A program made the position numbers and the translations under genes. Of a DNA stretch of 64,000 nt, positions 17,698 to 26,451 are shown piece after piece. The DNA comes from Oxalobacteraceae bacterium OTU3CAMAD1. Lineage in GTDB: Bacteria > Pseudomonadota > Gammaproteobacteria > Burkholderiales > Burkholderiaceae_D. Position 1 is the stretch's first letter, and the number at the start of each line of letters is the position of its first letter. The DNA is taken from contig CP099650.1 of the NCBI GenBank assembly GCA_024123915.1, positions 2,790,001-2,854,000 of the forward strand, given 5' to 3'. Under the pieces are notes generated by a model. The model was given only the letters and a program-made list of their open reading frames with translations, was not told the DNA's origin and searched no databases.

Positions 17698-19854
17698 TTA
17701 ACGGATGCGCATGCCCGGCTCGGCGCCCGGCCACGGATTCAAAATATAGATGCCGGGATTGGCCTTCTCGTCGGCCGCAGAGGCCGCCAGCACCATGCCT
17801 TCGGAGACGCCGAACTTCATCTTGCGCGGCGCCAGGTTGGCGACCAGCACGGTCAGCTTGCCGACCAGCTCTTCCGGCTTGTACATCGATTTGATGCCGG
17901 AGAAGACATTGCGGTGGCGGCCTTCGCCGACGTCCAGGGTCAGGCGCAGCAGCTTGTCGGAGCCGTCGACGTGTTCGCAGTTGACGATCTTGGCGATGCG
18001 CAAATCGATCTTGACGAAGTCGTCGATCTTGATCTCCGGCGCCAGTTCCTCGATACCGGTGGCGGCCGTCGGCGCGGCGGTGCCGCCCGCAGCGGCGGCG
18101 GCGGCAGCAGGGGCCGCGGCCGGGGCGGCTGCGGCCGGAGCGGGCGCGTCGAACAGCTCTTCGATCATCTTGGCATCCACGCGCGTCATCAGGTGGCTGT
18201 AGGCGCCGATGGTGCGGCCCAGCATGGCCTGCGAGACGGCGCCGCTGGCGACATCGGTGTCGGCCCATACCAGTTGCTCGTCGTTGAGGAACTTGGCGAC
18301 GTTGGCGGCCACACCCGGCAGCACCGGCGACAGCAGGATGGTCAGCTGGCGGAACAGGATCAGCGCGGCGGTGCAGACGTCGTGCAATTCCGCGATCTTG
18401 GCTTCGTCCTTGGCCAAAATCCACGGCTTGTTCTCGTCGACATACTGGTTGGTGATGTCGGCGATTTCCATGATTTCGCGCAGCGCCTTGCCGAACTCGC
18501 GCGCCTCGAAATTGGCGCCGATGCTGGCCTGGCGTTCGACGCCCTCGGCCGTCACCAGCGCGCGCTTGATCCAGCCCTGCGCGCCCTCGGACAGCGAACT
18601 GGCCAGCTTGCCGTCGAATTTCTTGGCGATGAAGCCGGCGCAGCGGCTGGCGATGTTGACGTACTTACCGATCAGGTCGCTATTGACGCGCGCGACGAAG
18701 TCTTCGCCGGTGAAGTCCAGGTCTTCCACTTTCGAGTTCAGCTTGAAGGCGATGTAGTAGCGCAGCCATTCCGGGTTCATGCCCAGGTTCAGGTAGCGCA
18801 GCGGCGAGATGCCGGTGCCGCGCGACTTGGACATTTTTTCGTTGTTGACGGTCAGGTGGCCGTGCACGTTGACCTTGAGCTTGTCGATCACCGGATGGCC
18901 GGCGAACTTCAGCATCGCCGGCCAGAACAGCAGGTGGAAGGAAACGATGTCCTTGCCGATGAAGTGGATCTGTTCGGTGGCCGGGTCGTTCAACAGTTCG
19001 TTGAAGTCGATGCCTTGCTTCTCGCAATAGTTTTTCAGGCTGGCCAGGTAGCCGACCGGCGCGTCCAGCCAGACGTAGAAGAACTTGCCCGGCGCGTCGG
19101 GAATCGGGATGCCGAAGTAGGGCGCATCGCGCGAGATGTCCCAGTCGGCCAGCTTTTCGCCGGACTCGCCCAGCCATTCGCTGACCTTGTTGACCATTTC
19201 CGGCTGCAAACGGCCGGGTGTGTTCAGCCATTCCTTGAGGAATTCGTAGCAGCGCGGGTCGGACAGCTTGAAGAAGTACTGTTCCGAGTCCTTGAGCACC
19301 GGCGTGGCGTTGGTGAACACCGAGAACGGATTGATCAGTTCGGTCGGCTGGTAGGCCGCGCCGCACACTTCGCAATTGTCGCCGTACTGGTCCTTGGCGT
19401 GGCACACCGGGCATTCGCCCTTGATGTTGCGGTCGGCCAGGAACATGCCTTTGACCGGGTCGTAGAAGCGCGGCACGATCTTGGTCTGGATCAGGCCGGC
19501 GTCGCGCAGCTTGCGGTAGATGCCCTGCGACAACTCGACGTTTTCCGGCGAGTCGGTCGAGTACCAGTTATCGAAGGCGATGTGGAAGCCGTCGAGGTAC
19601 TGGGCGCGGCCGGCGGCGATCTTGGCGACGAACTCCTGCGGCGTGATGCCTTCCTTTTCGGCGGCGATCATGATCGGCGTGCCGTGGGTGTCGTCGGCGC
19701 CGACGAAGTGCACCGTGCGCGGTGCATCACCGTCGCGCTGCATTCGCTGGAACCGGACCCAGATGTCGGCCTGGATGTACTCCATCATGTGGCCAATATG
19801 GAAAGCGGCGTTTGCGTAGGGCAGGGCAGTGGTGACGAACAGCTTGCGGGTCAT
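17698..19854 (-). CDS. metG: methionyl-tRNA synthetase
   Basis: 718 residues from the ATG at 19854 ([26 protein letters not shown]); an upstream in-frame start would add 11 non-family residues. It charges tRNA-Met in the cytosol. The HIGH motif is in FHIGHMME, the zinc knuckle is [17 protein letters not shown] near residue 140, and the KMSKS loop is KMSKSRGTG near 335. The C-terminal ~110 residues ([20 protein letters not shown]) form the Trbp111-like tRNA-binding dimerisation domain, joined by an Ala/Pro-rich linker near residues 580-610. It is divergent from apbC across ~133 bp. Confidence 0.97.
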   Translation of the reverse strand: MTRKLFVTTALPYANAAFHIGHMMEYIQADIWVRFQRMQRDGDAPRTVHFVGADDTHGTPIMIAAEKEGITPQEFVAKIAAGRAQYLDGFHIAFDNWYSTDSPENVELSQGIYRKLRDAGLIQTKIVPRFYDPVKGMFLADRNIKGECPVCHAKDQYGDNCEVCGAAYQPTELINPFSVFTNATPVLKDSEQYFFKLSDPRCYEFLKEWLNTPGRLQPEMVNKVSEWLGESGEKLADWDISRDAPYFGIPIPDAPGKFFYVWLDAPVGYLASLKNYCEKQGIDFNELLNDPATEQIHFIGKDIVSFHLLFWPAMLKFAGHPVIDKLKVNVHGHLTVNNEKMSKSRGTGISPLRYLNLGMNPEWLRYYIAFKLNSKVEDLDFTGEDFVARVNSDLIGKYVNIASRCAGFIAKKFDGKLASSLSEGAQGWIKRALVTAEGVERQASIGANFEAREFGKALREIMEIADITNQYVDENKPWILAKDEAKIAELHDVCTAALILFRQLTILLSPVLPGVAANVAKFLNDEQLVWADTDVASGAVSQAMLGRTIGAYSHLMTRVDAKMIEELFDAPAPAAAAPAAAPAAAAAAAGGTAAPTAATGIEELAPEIKIDDFVKIDLRIAKIVNCEHVDGSDKLLRLTLDVGEGRHRNVFSGIKSMYKPEELVGKLTVLVANLAPRKMKFGVSEGMVLAASAADEKANPGIYILNPWPGAEPGMRIR

Positions 19855-19987
19855 GGTTGATGCACTTTGTGGGTGGAAAAGGAGCATTTTAACAGTGGAA
19901 GCGGCAAGCGGTCACTCCGGCAATGTGGCGCGGCCGGTAATTATGGCGCGATGCGCTAAAATGGGCGCACATTTCACGGAGAGTCAC

Positions 19988-21076
19988 ATGAGCATTACAG
20001 TAGAAGACGTCAAGGCGGCGCTGTCCAAAATCATTGATCCAAATACAACGAAAGATTACGTCAGCGGCAAGGCCGTCAAGAATTTGAAGGTCGACAACGG
20101 TGATATCTCCCTCGATATCGAGCTGGGCTATCCGGCCAAGAGCCAGGTCGACAGCATCCGCGCCAGCGTTATCGCGGGCCTCAAGGCGGTGCCGGGCGCG
20201 GGCAACATCAGCGTCGGCGTCTCGACCAAGGTCATCCCGCACACGGTGCAGCGCGGCCTCAAGCTCATGCCGAACGTGAAAAACATCATCGCCGTCGCCT
20301 CGGGCAAGGGCGGGGTCGGCAAATCGACCACCGCCGTCAACCTGGCGCTGGCGCTGGCCGCCGAGGGCGCCTCGGTCGGCCTGCTCGACGCCGACATCTA
20401 CGGTCCGTCGCAGCCGATGATGCTGGGCGTGTCGGGCCGTCCGGAGACCAAGGACGGCAAATCGATGGAGCCGCTGGAAAACCACGGCGTGCAAGTGTCG
20501 TCGATCGGCTTCCTGATCGACCCGGACGAGCCGATGGTGTGGCGCGGCCCGATGGTCACGCAGGCGCTGCAGCAACTGCTGGAGCAGACCAACTGGCGCG
20601 ACCTGGACTATCTGATCGTCGACATGCCGCCGGGCACCGGCGATATCCAGCTGACCTTGTCGCAGAAGGTGCCCGTCACCGGCGCCGTCATCGTCACCAC
20701 GCCGCAGGACATCGCGCTGCTGGACGCGCGCAAGGGCCTGAAGATGTTCGAGAAGGTCGGCATTCCGATCCTGGGCATCGTCGAGAACATGAGCACGCAT
20801 ATTTGCTCGAACTGCGGCCACGCGGAGGAAATCTTCGGCGCCGGCGGCGGCGCCAAGATGTGCAAGGACTTCAACGTCGAGTTCCTCGGCGCGCTGCCGC
20901 TGACGATGGCGATCCGCGAGCAGGCCGATTCCGGCAAGCCGACGGTGGTGGCCGATCCGGACGGCCAGGTCGCCGCCATCTATAAAGACATCGCCCGCAA
21001 GATCGCGGTGCAGGTGTCCGAGAAGGCCAAGGACATGACCAGCAAGTTCCCGAGCATCGTTATCAAGAACGATTAA
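19988..21076 (+). CDS. apbC: iron-sulfur cluster carrier protein ApbC/Mrp
   Basis: 362 residues starting MSITVEDVKAALSKIIDP; a longer in-frame extension into the metG promoter region is rejected. Residues 1-80 are a MIP18/DUF59-like domain. Residues ~98-350 are the Mrp/ParA-type ATPase: Walker A deviant SGKGGVGKSTTAVN, and the conserved DMPPGTGDIQLT. ICSNCGH contains the CxxC pair that binds the [4Fe-4S] cluster at the dimer interface. It delivers clusters to apoproteins in the cytosol. The divergent partner is metG; gltX follows 51 bp downstream, so apbC-gltX may be one transcript. Confidence 0.96.
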   Translation: MSITVEDVKAALSKIIDPNTTKDYVSGKAVKNLKVDNGDISLDIELGYPAKSQVDSIRASVIAGLKAVPGAGNISVGVSTKVIPHTVQRGLKLMPNVKNIIAVASGKGGVGKSTTAVNLALALAAEGASVGLLDADIYGPSQPMMLGVSGRPETKDGKSMEPLENHGVQVSSIGFLIDPDEPMVWRGPMVTQALQQLLEQTNWRDLDYLIVDMPPGTGDIQLTLSQKVPVTGAVIVTTPQDIALLDARKGLKMFEKVGIPILGIVENMSTHICSNCGHAEEIFGAGGGAKMCKDFNVEFLGALPLTMAIREQADSGKPTVVADPDGQVAAIYKDIARKIAVQVSEKAKDMTSKFPSIVIKND

Positions 21077-21127
21077 GGCGGCGACGAGGTAAAATAGCTG
21101 CTTTTACATCTCAGCTTTCTTACCTCG

Positions 21128-22534
21128 ATGACCACACCAGCCACGCCAGTCCGTACCCGCTTTGCTCCCAGCCCGACCGGCTTCCTCCACCTCGGCGGCG
21201 CCCGCACGGCGCTGTACTCGTGGGCTTTCGCCCGTCACTTCGGCGGCACCTTCGTGCTGCGCATCGAGGACACCGACCTGGAGCGCTCCACGCCGGAAGC
21301 GGTGCAAGCCATCATCGAAGGCATGGAATGGCTGGGCCTGAACCACGACGAAGGCCCGTTCTACCAGATGCAGCGCATGGACCGCTACCGCGAGGTGGTG
21401 GGCCAGATGCTGACCGCCGGCACCGCCTACCACTGCTACTCGTCGCCGGAAGAAGTCGAAGCGATGCGCGAGCGCATGCGCGCGGCCGGCGAAAAGCCGC
21501 GCTACGACGGCACCTGGCGTCCCGAGCCGGGCAAGACCCTGCCGGCGATTCCGGAAGGCCGCAAGCCGGTGGTGCGTTTCAAAAACCCGCTCGACGGCGA
21601 AGTGACCTGGGACGATTTCGTCAAAGGCACCATCACCATCGGCAACAAGGAACTGGACGATCTGGTCATCGCCCGTCCCGACGGCACGCCGACCTATAAC
21701 TTCTGCGTGGCCGTCGACGACTGGGACATGCAGATCAGCCACGTGCTGCGCGGCGACGACCACGTCAACAACACGCCACGTCAAATCAACATCCTGCGCG
21801 CGATCGGCGCGCCGCTGCCGTTGTACGGCCACCTGCCGATGATCCTCGGTTCCGACGGCCAGAAGATGTCCAAGCGTAAGGACGCGGTCAACGTCATGGA
21901 ATATCCGGCGCAAGGTTATCTGCCGGAAGCGATCCTGAACTATCTGGCGCGCCTGGGCTGGAGCCACGGCGACGACGAAGTGTTTTCGATGGAGCAGGTT
22001 ATTAGCTGGTTCGACGGCTCGCATCTGTCCAACTCGGCCGCGCAGTTCAACATCGAAAAACTGAACTGGCTCAACAACCACTATATCAAGCAGGCCGACA
22101 ACGCACGCCTGGCCGAGCTGGCCAAGCCGCGCATGCTGGCCGCCGGCGCCGAGTTCGAAGGCGCCCCCGATCTGCCGGCCGTGCTGGCGCTGATGAAGGA
22201 GCGCACCAATACCGTCAACGAACTGGCCGACGCGGCGATGCTGTTCTACCGAGCGCCGCAGCCGGACGCGGCGCTGCTGGCTCAGCATCTGACCGACGCC
22301 GTCAAGCCGGCGCTGGCGCAGTTCGCCGACCGCTGCAAGACGGTGGAGTGGAGCAAGGAAGCGCTGGCCGCGATGATCAAGGAAGTGCTTGCCGCGAATA
22401 GCTTGAAGATGCCGCAGATCGCCATGCCGCTGCGCCTGATCGTCACCGGTCAACTGCAGACGCCGGCCATCGATGCGGTGTTGCAGATCTTCGGTCGCGA
22501 CGCGATTGTTGCGCGTCTGGCGAAATTTCTCTGA
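21128..22534 (+). CDS. gltX: glutamyl-tRNA synthetase
   Basis: 468 residues, matching the usual ~470. It charges tRNA-Glu with glutamate in the cytosol. The class I motif is [19 protein letters not shown] (HIGH-type, residues 9-27) and the KMSKS-type loop is [11 protein letters not shown] near 245. The C-terminal helical anticodon-binding region is complete. A tRNA array that includes five tRNA-Glu genes begins ~80 bp downstream, an apt neighbour, although the array has its own promoter. Confidence 0.97.
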   Translation: MTTPATPVRTRFAPSPTGFLHLGGARTALYSWAFARHFGGTFVLRIEDTDLERSTPEAVQAIIEGMEWLGLNHDEGPFYQMQRMDRYREVVGQMLTAGTAYHCYSSPEEVEAMRERMRAAGEKPRYDGTWRPEPGKTLPAIPEGRKPVVRFKNPLDGEVTWDDFVKGTITIGNKELDDLVIARPDGTPTYNFCVAVDDWDMQISHVLRGDDHVNNTPRQINILRAIGAPLPLYGHLPMILGSDGQKMSKRKDAVNVMEYPAQGYLPEAILNYLARLGWSHGDDEVFSMEQVISWFDGSHLSNSAAQFNIEKLNWLNNHYIKQADNARLAELAKPRMLAAGAEFEGAPDLPAVLALMKERTNTVNELADAAMLFYRAPQPDAALLAQHLTDAVKPALAQFADRCKTVEWSKEALAAMIKEVLAANSLKMPQIAMPLRLIVTGQLQTPAIDAVLQIFGRDAIVARLAKFL

Positions 22535-22572
22535 GTTTGAATTAAAACCAGAGCAAAGTTGCAAAAGGGTAT

Positions 22573-22600
22573 TTGCATAGTGCGGCTTCTTTGCTATACT
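22573..22600 (+). promoter_or_regulatory. sigma70-type promoter of the tRNA array
   Basis: TTGCAT, 16 bases, TATACT; the -10 box ends 17 bp before the first tRNA. A GC-rich segment follows, as expected for a stable-RNA promoter. Confidence 0.7.
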
Positions 22601-22617
22601 CTTGTTTCTGCGCCAAC

Positions 22618-22693
<76 letters not shown>

Positions 22694-22752
22694 AGAAACT
22701 TTGGTGACAGTTGAAAATGCGCAGAAACGTAGTGGCAGTTTGGTTGTTCGCG

Positions 22753-22828
22753 GTCCCCATCGTCTAGAGGCCTAGGACATCACCCTTTCACGGTGAGTAC
22801 GGGGGTTCGAATCCCCCTGGGGACGCCA
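22753..22828 (+). tRNA. tRNA-Glu(TTC), copy 1
   Basis: 76 nt with encoded CCA. Anticodon stem TCACC/GGTGA with loop CTTTCAC (anticodon TTC). Confidence 0.97.
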
Positions 22829-22921
22829 AGTTGTAAAGTAGTAGAGTTGTAGTTGACGTTGTTTGTACTGATTTGTTTGATGTTTGGCTTCATGCTGGAT
22901 AGATACAAGTAGTGAAAACAA

Positions 22922-22945
22922 AAGTCGCGCAAGCGGCTTTTATTA
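22922..22945 (+). terminator. hairpin between the first and second Ala-Glu units
   Basis: AAGTCGC pairs with GCGGCTT (one G-U) over a GCAA loop, followed by a short T-rich stretch. Probably a weak terminator or processing site inside the array. Confidence 0.5.
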
Positions 22946-22957
22946 TTTCTGCGCCCG

Positions 22958-23033
<76 letters not shown>

Positions 23034-23077
23034 CTGCGCGGAGATGATAGTGACGACGTAGTAACCGTAGTGCCAAG

Positions 23078-23153
23078 GTCCCCATCGTCTAGAGGCCTAG
23101 GACATCACCCTTTCACGGTGAGTACGGGGGTTCGAATCCCCCTGGGGACGCCA
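23078..23153 (+). tRNA. tRNA-Glu(TTC), copy 2
   Basis: Identical to copy 1 over 76 nt, including CCA. Confidence 0.97.
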
Positions 23154-23226
23154 GCTTTGCCAGGCTGACGAGTAGTAGAAGAGGTAGTTGCAGCACCGTA
23201 GTACGACAGAAGACTTTCTGCGCCCG

Positions 23227-23302
<76 letters not shown>

Positions 23303-23324
23303 TTAGCGCAGAGAGCACCGACAT

Positions 23325-23400
23325 GTCCCCATCGTCTAGAGGCCTAGGACATCACCCTTTCACGGTGAGTACGGGGGTTCGAATCCCCCTGGGGACGCCA
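23325..23400 (+). tRNA. tRNA-Glu(TTC), copy 3
   Basis: Identical 76-nt tRNA-Glu(TTC); 22 bp after the third tRNA-Ala, a tighter spacing than in the first two units. Confidence 0.97.
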
Positions 23401-23418
23401 GTATTTGATTCGATGATG

Positions 23419-23441
23419 AAGCCGCCTTGTGCGGCTTTTTT
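23419..23441 (+). terminator. intrinsic terminator after the third Ala-Glu unit
   Basis: AAGCCGC and GCGGCTT stem with a short loop, followed by TTTTTTG. Good rho-independent form. Confidence 0.75.
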
Positions 23442-23540
23442 GTATTTGCGCCGCCGCTTTCGCGCGCTTTTGTTTTCGTGGGTGCTCGTTGCCGGGCTGC
23501 CAATCTTGCGGGAATATCGTGCAAAAACAAGGGTTTGCTA

Positions 23541-23569
23541 TTGCGTTCGGTGAATTTGACTGCTATGAT
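23541..23569 (+). promoter_or_regulatory. sigma70-type promoter before tRNA-Glu copies 4 and 5
   Basis: TTGCGT, 17 bases, TATGAT; the -10 box ends 15 bp before tRNA-Glu copy 4. This suggests the last two tRNAs are a separate transcription unit. Confidence 0.65.
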
Positions 23570-23584
23570 TCGCGCCTTGGAAAA

Positions 23585-23660
23585 GTCCCCATCGTCTAGA
23601 GGCCTAGGACATCACCCTTTCACGGTGAGTACGGGGGTTCGAATCCCCCTGGGGACGCCA
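23585..23660 (+). tRNA. tRNA-Glu(TTC), copy 4
   Basis: Identical 76-nt tRNA-Glu(TTC), including CCA, with its own upstream promoter. Confidence 0.97.
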
Positions 23661-23730
23661 GATTTTTCCAGTCTTACCAGCAGTCTAGAGTTTTACCAGC
23701 AGTTCAGGTCAGCAACACGGACAGATTTCT

Positions 23731-23806
23731 GTCCCCATCGTCTAGAGGCCTAGGACATCACCCTTTCACGGTGAGTACGGGGGTTCGAATCCCCCTGGGG
23801 ACGCCA
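23731..23806 (+). tRNA. tRNA-Glu(TTC), copy 5
   Basis: Identical 76-nt tRNA-Glu(TTC), including CCA; last member of the array. Confidence 0.97.
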
Positions 23807-23820
23807 AACAAGCAATATGC

Positions 23821-23845
23821 AAAAAGCCGCCTCGCGCGGCTTTTT
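23821..23845. terminator. bidirectional terminator between tRNA array and subtilisin operon
   Basis: AAAAAGCCGC and GCGGCTTTTT form a stem with A and T flanks on both sides, so it can end transcription from either direction. Confidence 0.85.
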
Positions 23846-23884
23846 GCATTGTCCGGCGCGTTTTTCACGCATTTTTTTAATACG

Positions 23885-26056
23885 TCACCATTGGAAGGTC
23901 GGATACCGCGGCGGCATCGTCGGCGAGATCTGATACCACGGCCCGGTACGTGGAATATTCCACGGCGCGCGCGCCAGCTCCAGCCCGAACGGTTCCATCC
24001 CGCCGGTCATAAACGGCGACAGCATCCCTTGCGGCGACAGCATGCCTTGCTGGGCCATCATGCCTTGCGGCGCCATCATGCCCGCGATGACCGGCTGCTG
24101 CAGCATGTGCGCTTGCGGCGCCACCGCCGGCTGCTGCACCGCTTGCCCGGTCGTCGTTTGCAGGCCCACCGCCACCAGCACATCCGGCATGCCGAAACCG
24201 GTGCGGCTCTGGTCGCCCAGGCTGACCCGGCGCGCGCTGGCGCGGATGATCTGGAACAGCCGCTCGACGCGCTCGGCGCCGCGCACCTTGTACTGCGGGG
24301 TCTGGAAATCCGGATGGTGCGCCAGGGTCAGCGCGGCCAGGCCGGTGATGTGCGGGGTCGCCATCGAGGTGCCGTCCCAGGCCGCGAAGTTATTCGGCGG
24401 CACGCATGACGTGATCGCCACACCAGGTCCGCATACGCCAACCTGCGGTCCGAAGCAGCTGAACTTGGCGGTGAAATAACCGTAGGCGTCGACGTTGGAA
24501 TCGAGCGTCTGCGCGTGGTAGCTGTCGATCGGGAACTCGTCGAGCTTGCCGATGGCCGCCACCGCCAGCACGTTCGGCGACGAGGCAGGATATTGCACCG
24601 GACCGCCCGAGTTGCCGGCCGCGACGATGCAGGCGATGCCGGCCCGCTTGGCGCGCAGGATTTGCTGTTCCAGCGCCTCGGACACTTCGGCCCCGCCCAG
24701 GCTCAGGTTGACGACATCGATCTGTTTCTCGATGCAGTACTCGAGCGCGTCGATCAGCTGGCTGACCTGGCCGCCCGGGAACAGCTTGCACGCATGGACC
24801 TCGGTGTCGGGCGCGAAGCCGCGTATGCCGGAGGCGATGTCGGCCGCCGCGATGATGCCGGCACAATGACTGCCGTGGCCCATCGTGTCCTGGTCCCAGC
24901 CCTCGGGATCGGTCTTCTTATTCATCACGTCGAAGCCGGCCTTGATGCCGTGCAGATTGTCGTGCGAGGTGGCCGCGCCGGAATCGACGACGGCGATCTT
25001 GATGCCCTGGCCCCGGTAGGCGCCCGGCAACTGGTCGAGCCGCATCGCCTTCTGTCCCCAGCCGAGCGCGCGCTGGCGTGGAAAGCCCGCCAGCGCCGGC
25101 CAGTCCGACAGCGCGCGCAGCGCCACCACATTGGCTTCGTCGGTGCTGATGTCGGGATCGCGCTGGTAGAAGCTCCAGTAGTCCGCCTTGGGTTTCACGT
25201 ACAGGCCGGTGATCGACTCCGGCGTCTCGCCGAACAGCGACAACGTGACCTGGCCGTTGGCGTCGGTCTTGCCGCTGGCCGGCATCATGCCGCCGAACAG
25301 CGACACCTCGGCGTCCGCCTGCGGCGCGCCGTCCTTGCCGATCACGCTGATGACGGCGTTGACGACCGGACCGCCGCCGCTGGGCATGACGCCGGTCACC
25401 ATCTGCGGCTGGCGCAGCGCCGGCTCCATCAAGGTCAGGTGCTGGTCGTGCTCGACCAGCAATCGCCCCTGGCCCTGCTGGTGCAGCAGGGCCGCTTTCT
25501 GTTCCGTCATGCGCGCCACCAGCACGCCCTGGCTGCCGCCCATGCCGTCGGCCAGCGCGCCCAGCACCGATTTGGGACCGACCGTATCGACCACTTCGAT
25601 GTCGGCGCTGTTGCGCAGCGCCTGTTCCAGCGCCGAGAACTGCAGCGGCTGGAAGCCCAGCGTTTGCAAGCCCTCCGGCACCTGGCGCGGCGCGACGACG
25701 TATTGTTTCTTGCGCGAGCCGACGGCGCGACCGACGCTGTCGGCCCGGCTGTCGGCCGCCCGCGCGGCATTGCCGTCGGCGGGACCGGCGGTGGGGGAGT
25801 CCCCGACAGGGGTGGCGGCGGGGCCGGCAGCGACGGCGCCGGCGGCATCATCGCCTGCGCCGCCGGAGCTGCCGGTCGCCGACGTGCCGCCACCGGTGGT
25901 GGTGCCGGTGGCACTGGCGGCGGCGGGGCCGCCGGATGCGGCGCCGGTCCCGCGGCCGCCGCCGCGCCCTTCAGTACTGGGCGCGGCGGCCGGTTCGCCG
26001 CCGCTTGATGTGGACTCCGGCGGCATCGGTGCGCCGCCGTTGGGATTCTTGGGCAT
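23885..26056 (-). CDS. leaderless S8 subtilisin-like serine peptidase with N-terminal prodomain and Met/Gln/Gly tail
   Basis: 723 residues from the ATG at 26056, preceded by AAAGGAA. Residues 1-115 are Gly/Ala/Thr-rich and disordered, with no signal peptide. Residues ~118-212 form a prodomain-like unit (IEVVDTVGPK... GVLVARMT). Residues ~230-300 resemble a carboxypeptidase-regulatory/Ig-like fold. The catalytic domain (~350-635) is intact: D358 in AVVDSG, H394 in GHGSHCAG, N482 in AAGNSGG and S564 in GTSMATPH. Residues ~640-723 are a Met/Gln/Pro/Gly tail with repeats such as APQGMM and SPQGML. It starts 11 bp after a stand-alone copy of the prodomain (26068-26358) and is the last gene of a three-gene operon. 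The protease activity is secure; location, substrate and export route are unknown. Confidence 0.9.
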   Translation of the reverse strand: MPKNPNGGAPMPPESTSSGGEPAAAPSTEGRGGGRGTGAASGGPAAASATGTTTGGGTSATGSSGGAGDDAAGAVAAGPAATPVGDSPTAGPADGNAARAADSRADSVGRAVGSRKKQYVVAPRQVPEGLQTLGFQPLQFSALEQALRNSADIEVVDTVGPKSVLGALADGMGGSQGVLVARMTEQKAALLHQQGQGRLLVEHDQHLTLMEPALRQPQMVTGVMPSGGGPVVNAVISVIGKDGAPQADAEVSLFGGMMPASGKTDANGQVTLSLFGETPESITGLYVKPKADYWSFYQRDPDISTDEANVVALRALSDWPALAGFPRQRALGWGQKAMRLDQLPGAYRGQGIKIAVVDSGAATSHDNLHGIKAGFDVMNKKTDPEGWDQDTMGHGSHCAGIIAAADIASGIRGFAPDTEVHACKLFPGGQVSQLIDALEYCIEKQIDVVNLSLGGAEVSEALEQQILRAKRAGIACIVAAGNSGGPVQYPASSPNVLAVAAIGKLDEFPIDSYHAQTLDSNVDAYGYFTAKFSCFGPQVGVCGPGVAITSCVPPNNFAAWDGTSMATPHITGLAALTLAHHPDFQTPQYKVRGAERVERLFQIIRASARRVSLGDQSRTGFGMPDVLVAVGLQTTTGQAVQQPAVAPQAHMLQQPVIAGMMAPQGMMAQQGMLSPQGMLSPFMTGGMEPFGLELARAPWNIPRTGPWYQISPTMPPRYPTFQW

Positions 26057-26067
26057 GTGGATTCCTT

Positions 26068-26358
26068 TCAAATCGGACCGACCGCGCCGCTGTCGAACAT
26101 CGACAGCGGGCGGTCCGGTTCTATCGTCAATTGGTGGGTGGGGGCGCTGGCGTCGCGGAACTGCTGCTGCAGCCGTTGCGCGGTGTCTTCGCTGATTTCC
26201 AAAACGGCTGTGTGCGGCTGTCCGCGCGGGCCGATCAGATCGATCACGGTGATCTCGGGATCCGTCTCGGCCAACGCCAGAAAGTCCGTCAGCGGCGTGC
26301 CGCTGGCGGCGTGGATCAGATACCTGGCCTTGCCTGGCGCGGTTTGCGCATGGCTCAT
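26068..26358 (-). CDS. stand-alone prodomain-like protein, partner of the adjacent subtilisin
   Basis: 96 residues from the ATG at 26358 (AAGGAGAA site). It is leaderless. Its segment ITVIDLIGPRG (residues 36-46) lines up with IEVVDTVGPKS at residues 153-163 of the downstream peptidase, both followed at similar distance by a hydrophobic strand (VLEISED / VLVARMTEQ), a Gln-rich helix (QRLQQQF / AALLHQQ), and a final strand (LTIEPDRPL / LLVEHDQHL). I read it as a duplicate of the protease's own prodomain, made as a separate protein. Known precedent: subtilisin propeptides act as folding chaperones and inhibitors, and stand-alone I9-type inhibitors exist. Its role here is inference. A hairpin lies just upstream in the leader. 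Confidence 0.72.
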   Translation of the reverse strand: MSHAQTAPGKARYLIHAASGTPLTDFLALAETDPEITVIDLIGPRGQPHTAVLEISEDTAQRLQQQFRDASAPTHQLTIEPDRPLSMFDSGAVGPI

Positions 26359-26378
26359 GGGTTTCTCCTTAAAGCAGC

Positions 26379-26407
26379 GCCCTCCGAGGCCGAAGCCGTC
26401 GGAGGGC
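26379..26407 (-). terminator. intra-operon hairpin (attenuator-like)
   Basis: GCCCTCCGA and TCGGAGGGC form a nine-pair stem between the repeat-protein gene and the prodomain gene. No T-run follows, so it more likely tunes mRNA stability or read-through than stops transcription. Confidence 0.5.
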
Positions 26408-26451
26408 AAGGACGGCGTGCGGCGCCGTCGCCTCAGCGTCTCAGTGCGGCA

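Noticed and set aside
17443..19860. 805-codon plus-strand frame opposite metG
   Set aside because: metG on the minus strand has all catalytic motifs; the frame is an antisense artefact of GC3 bias.
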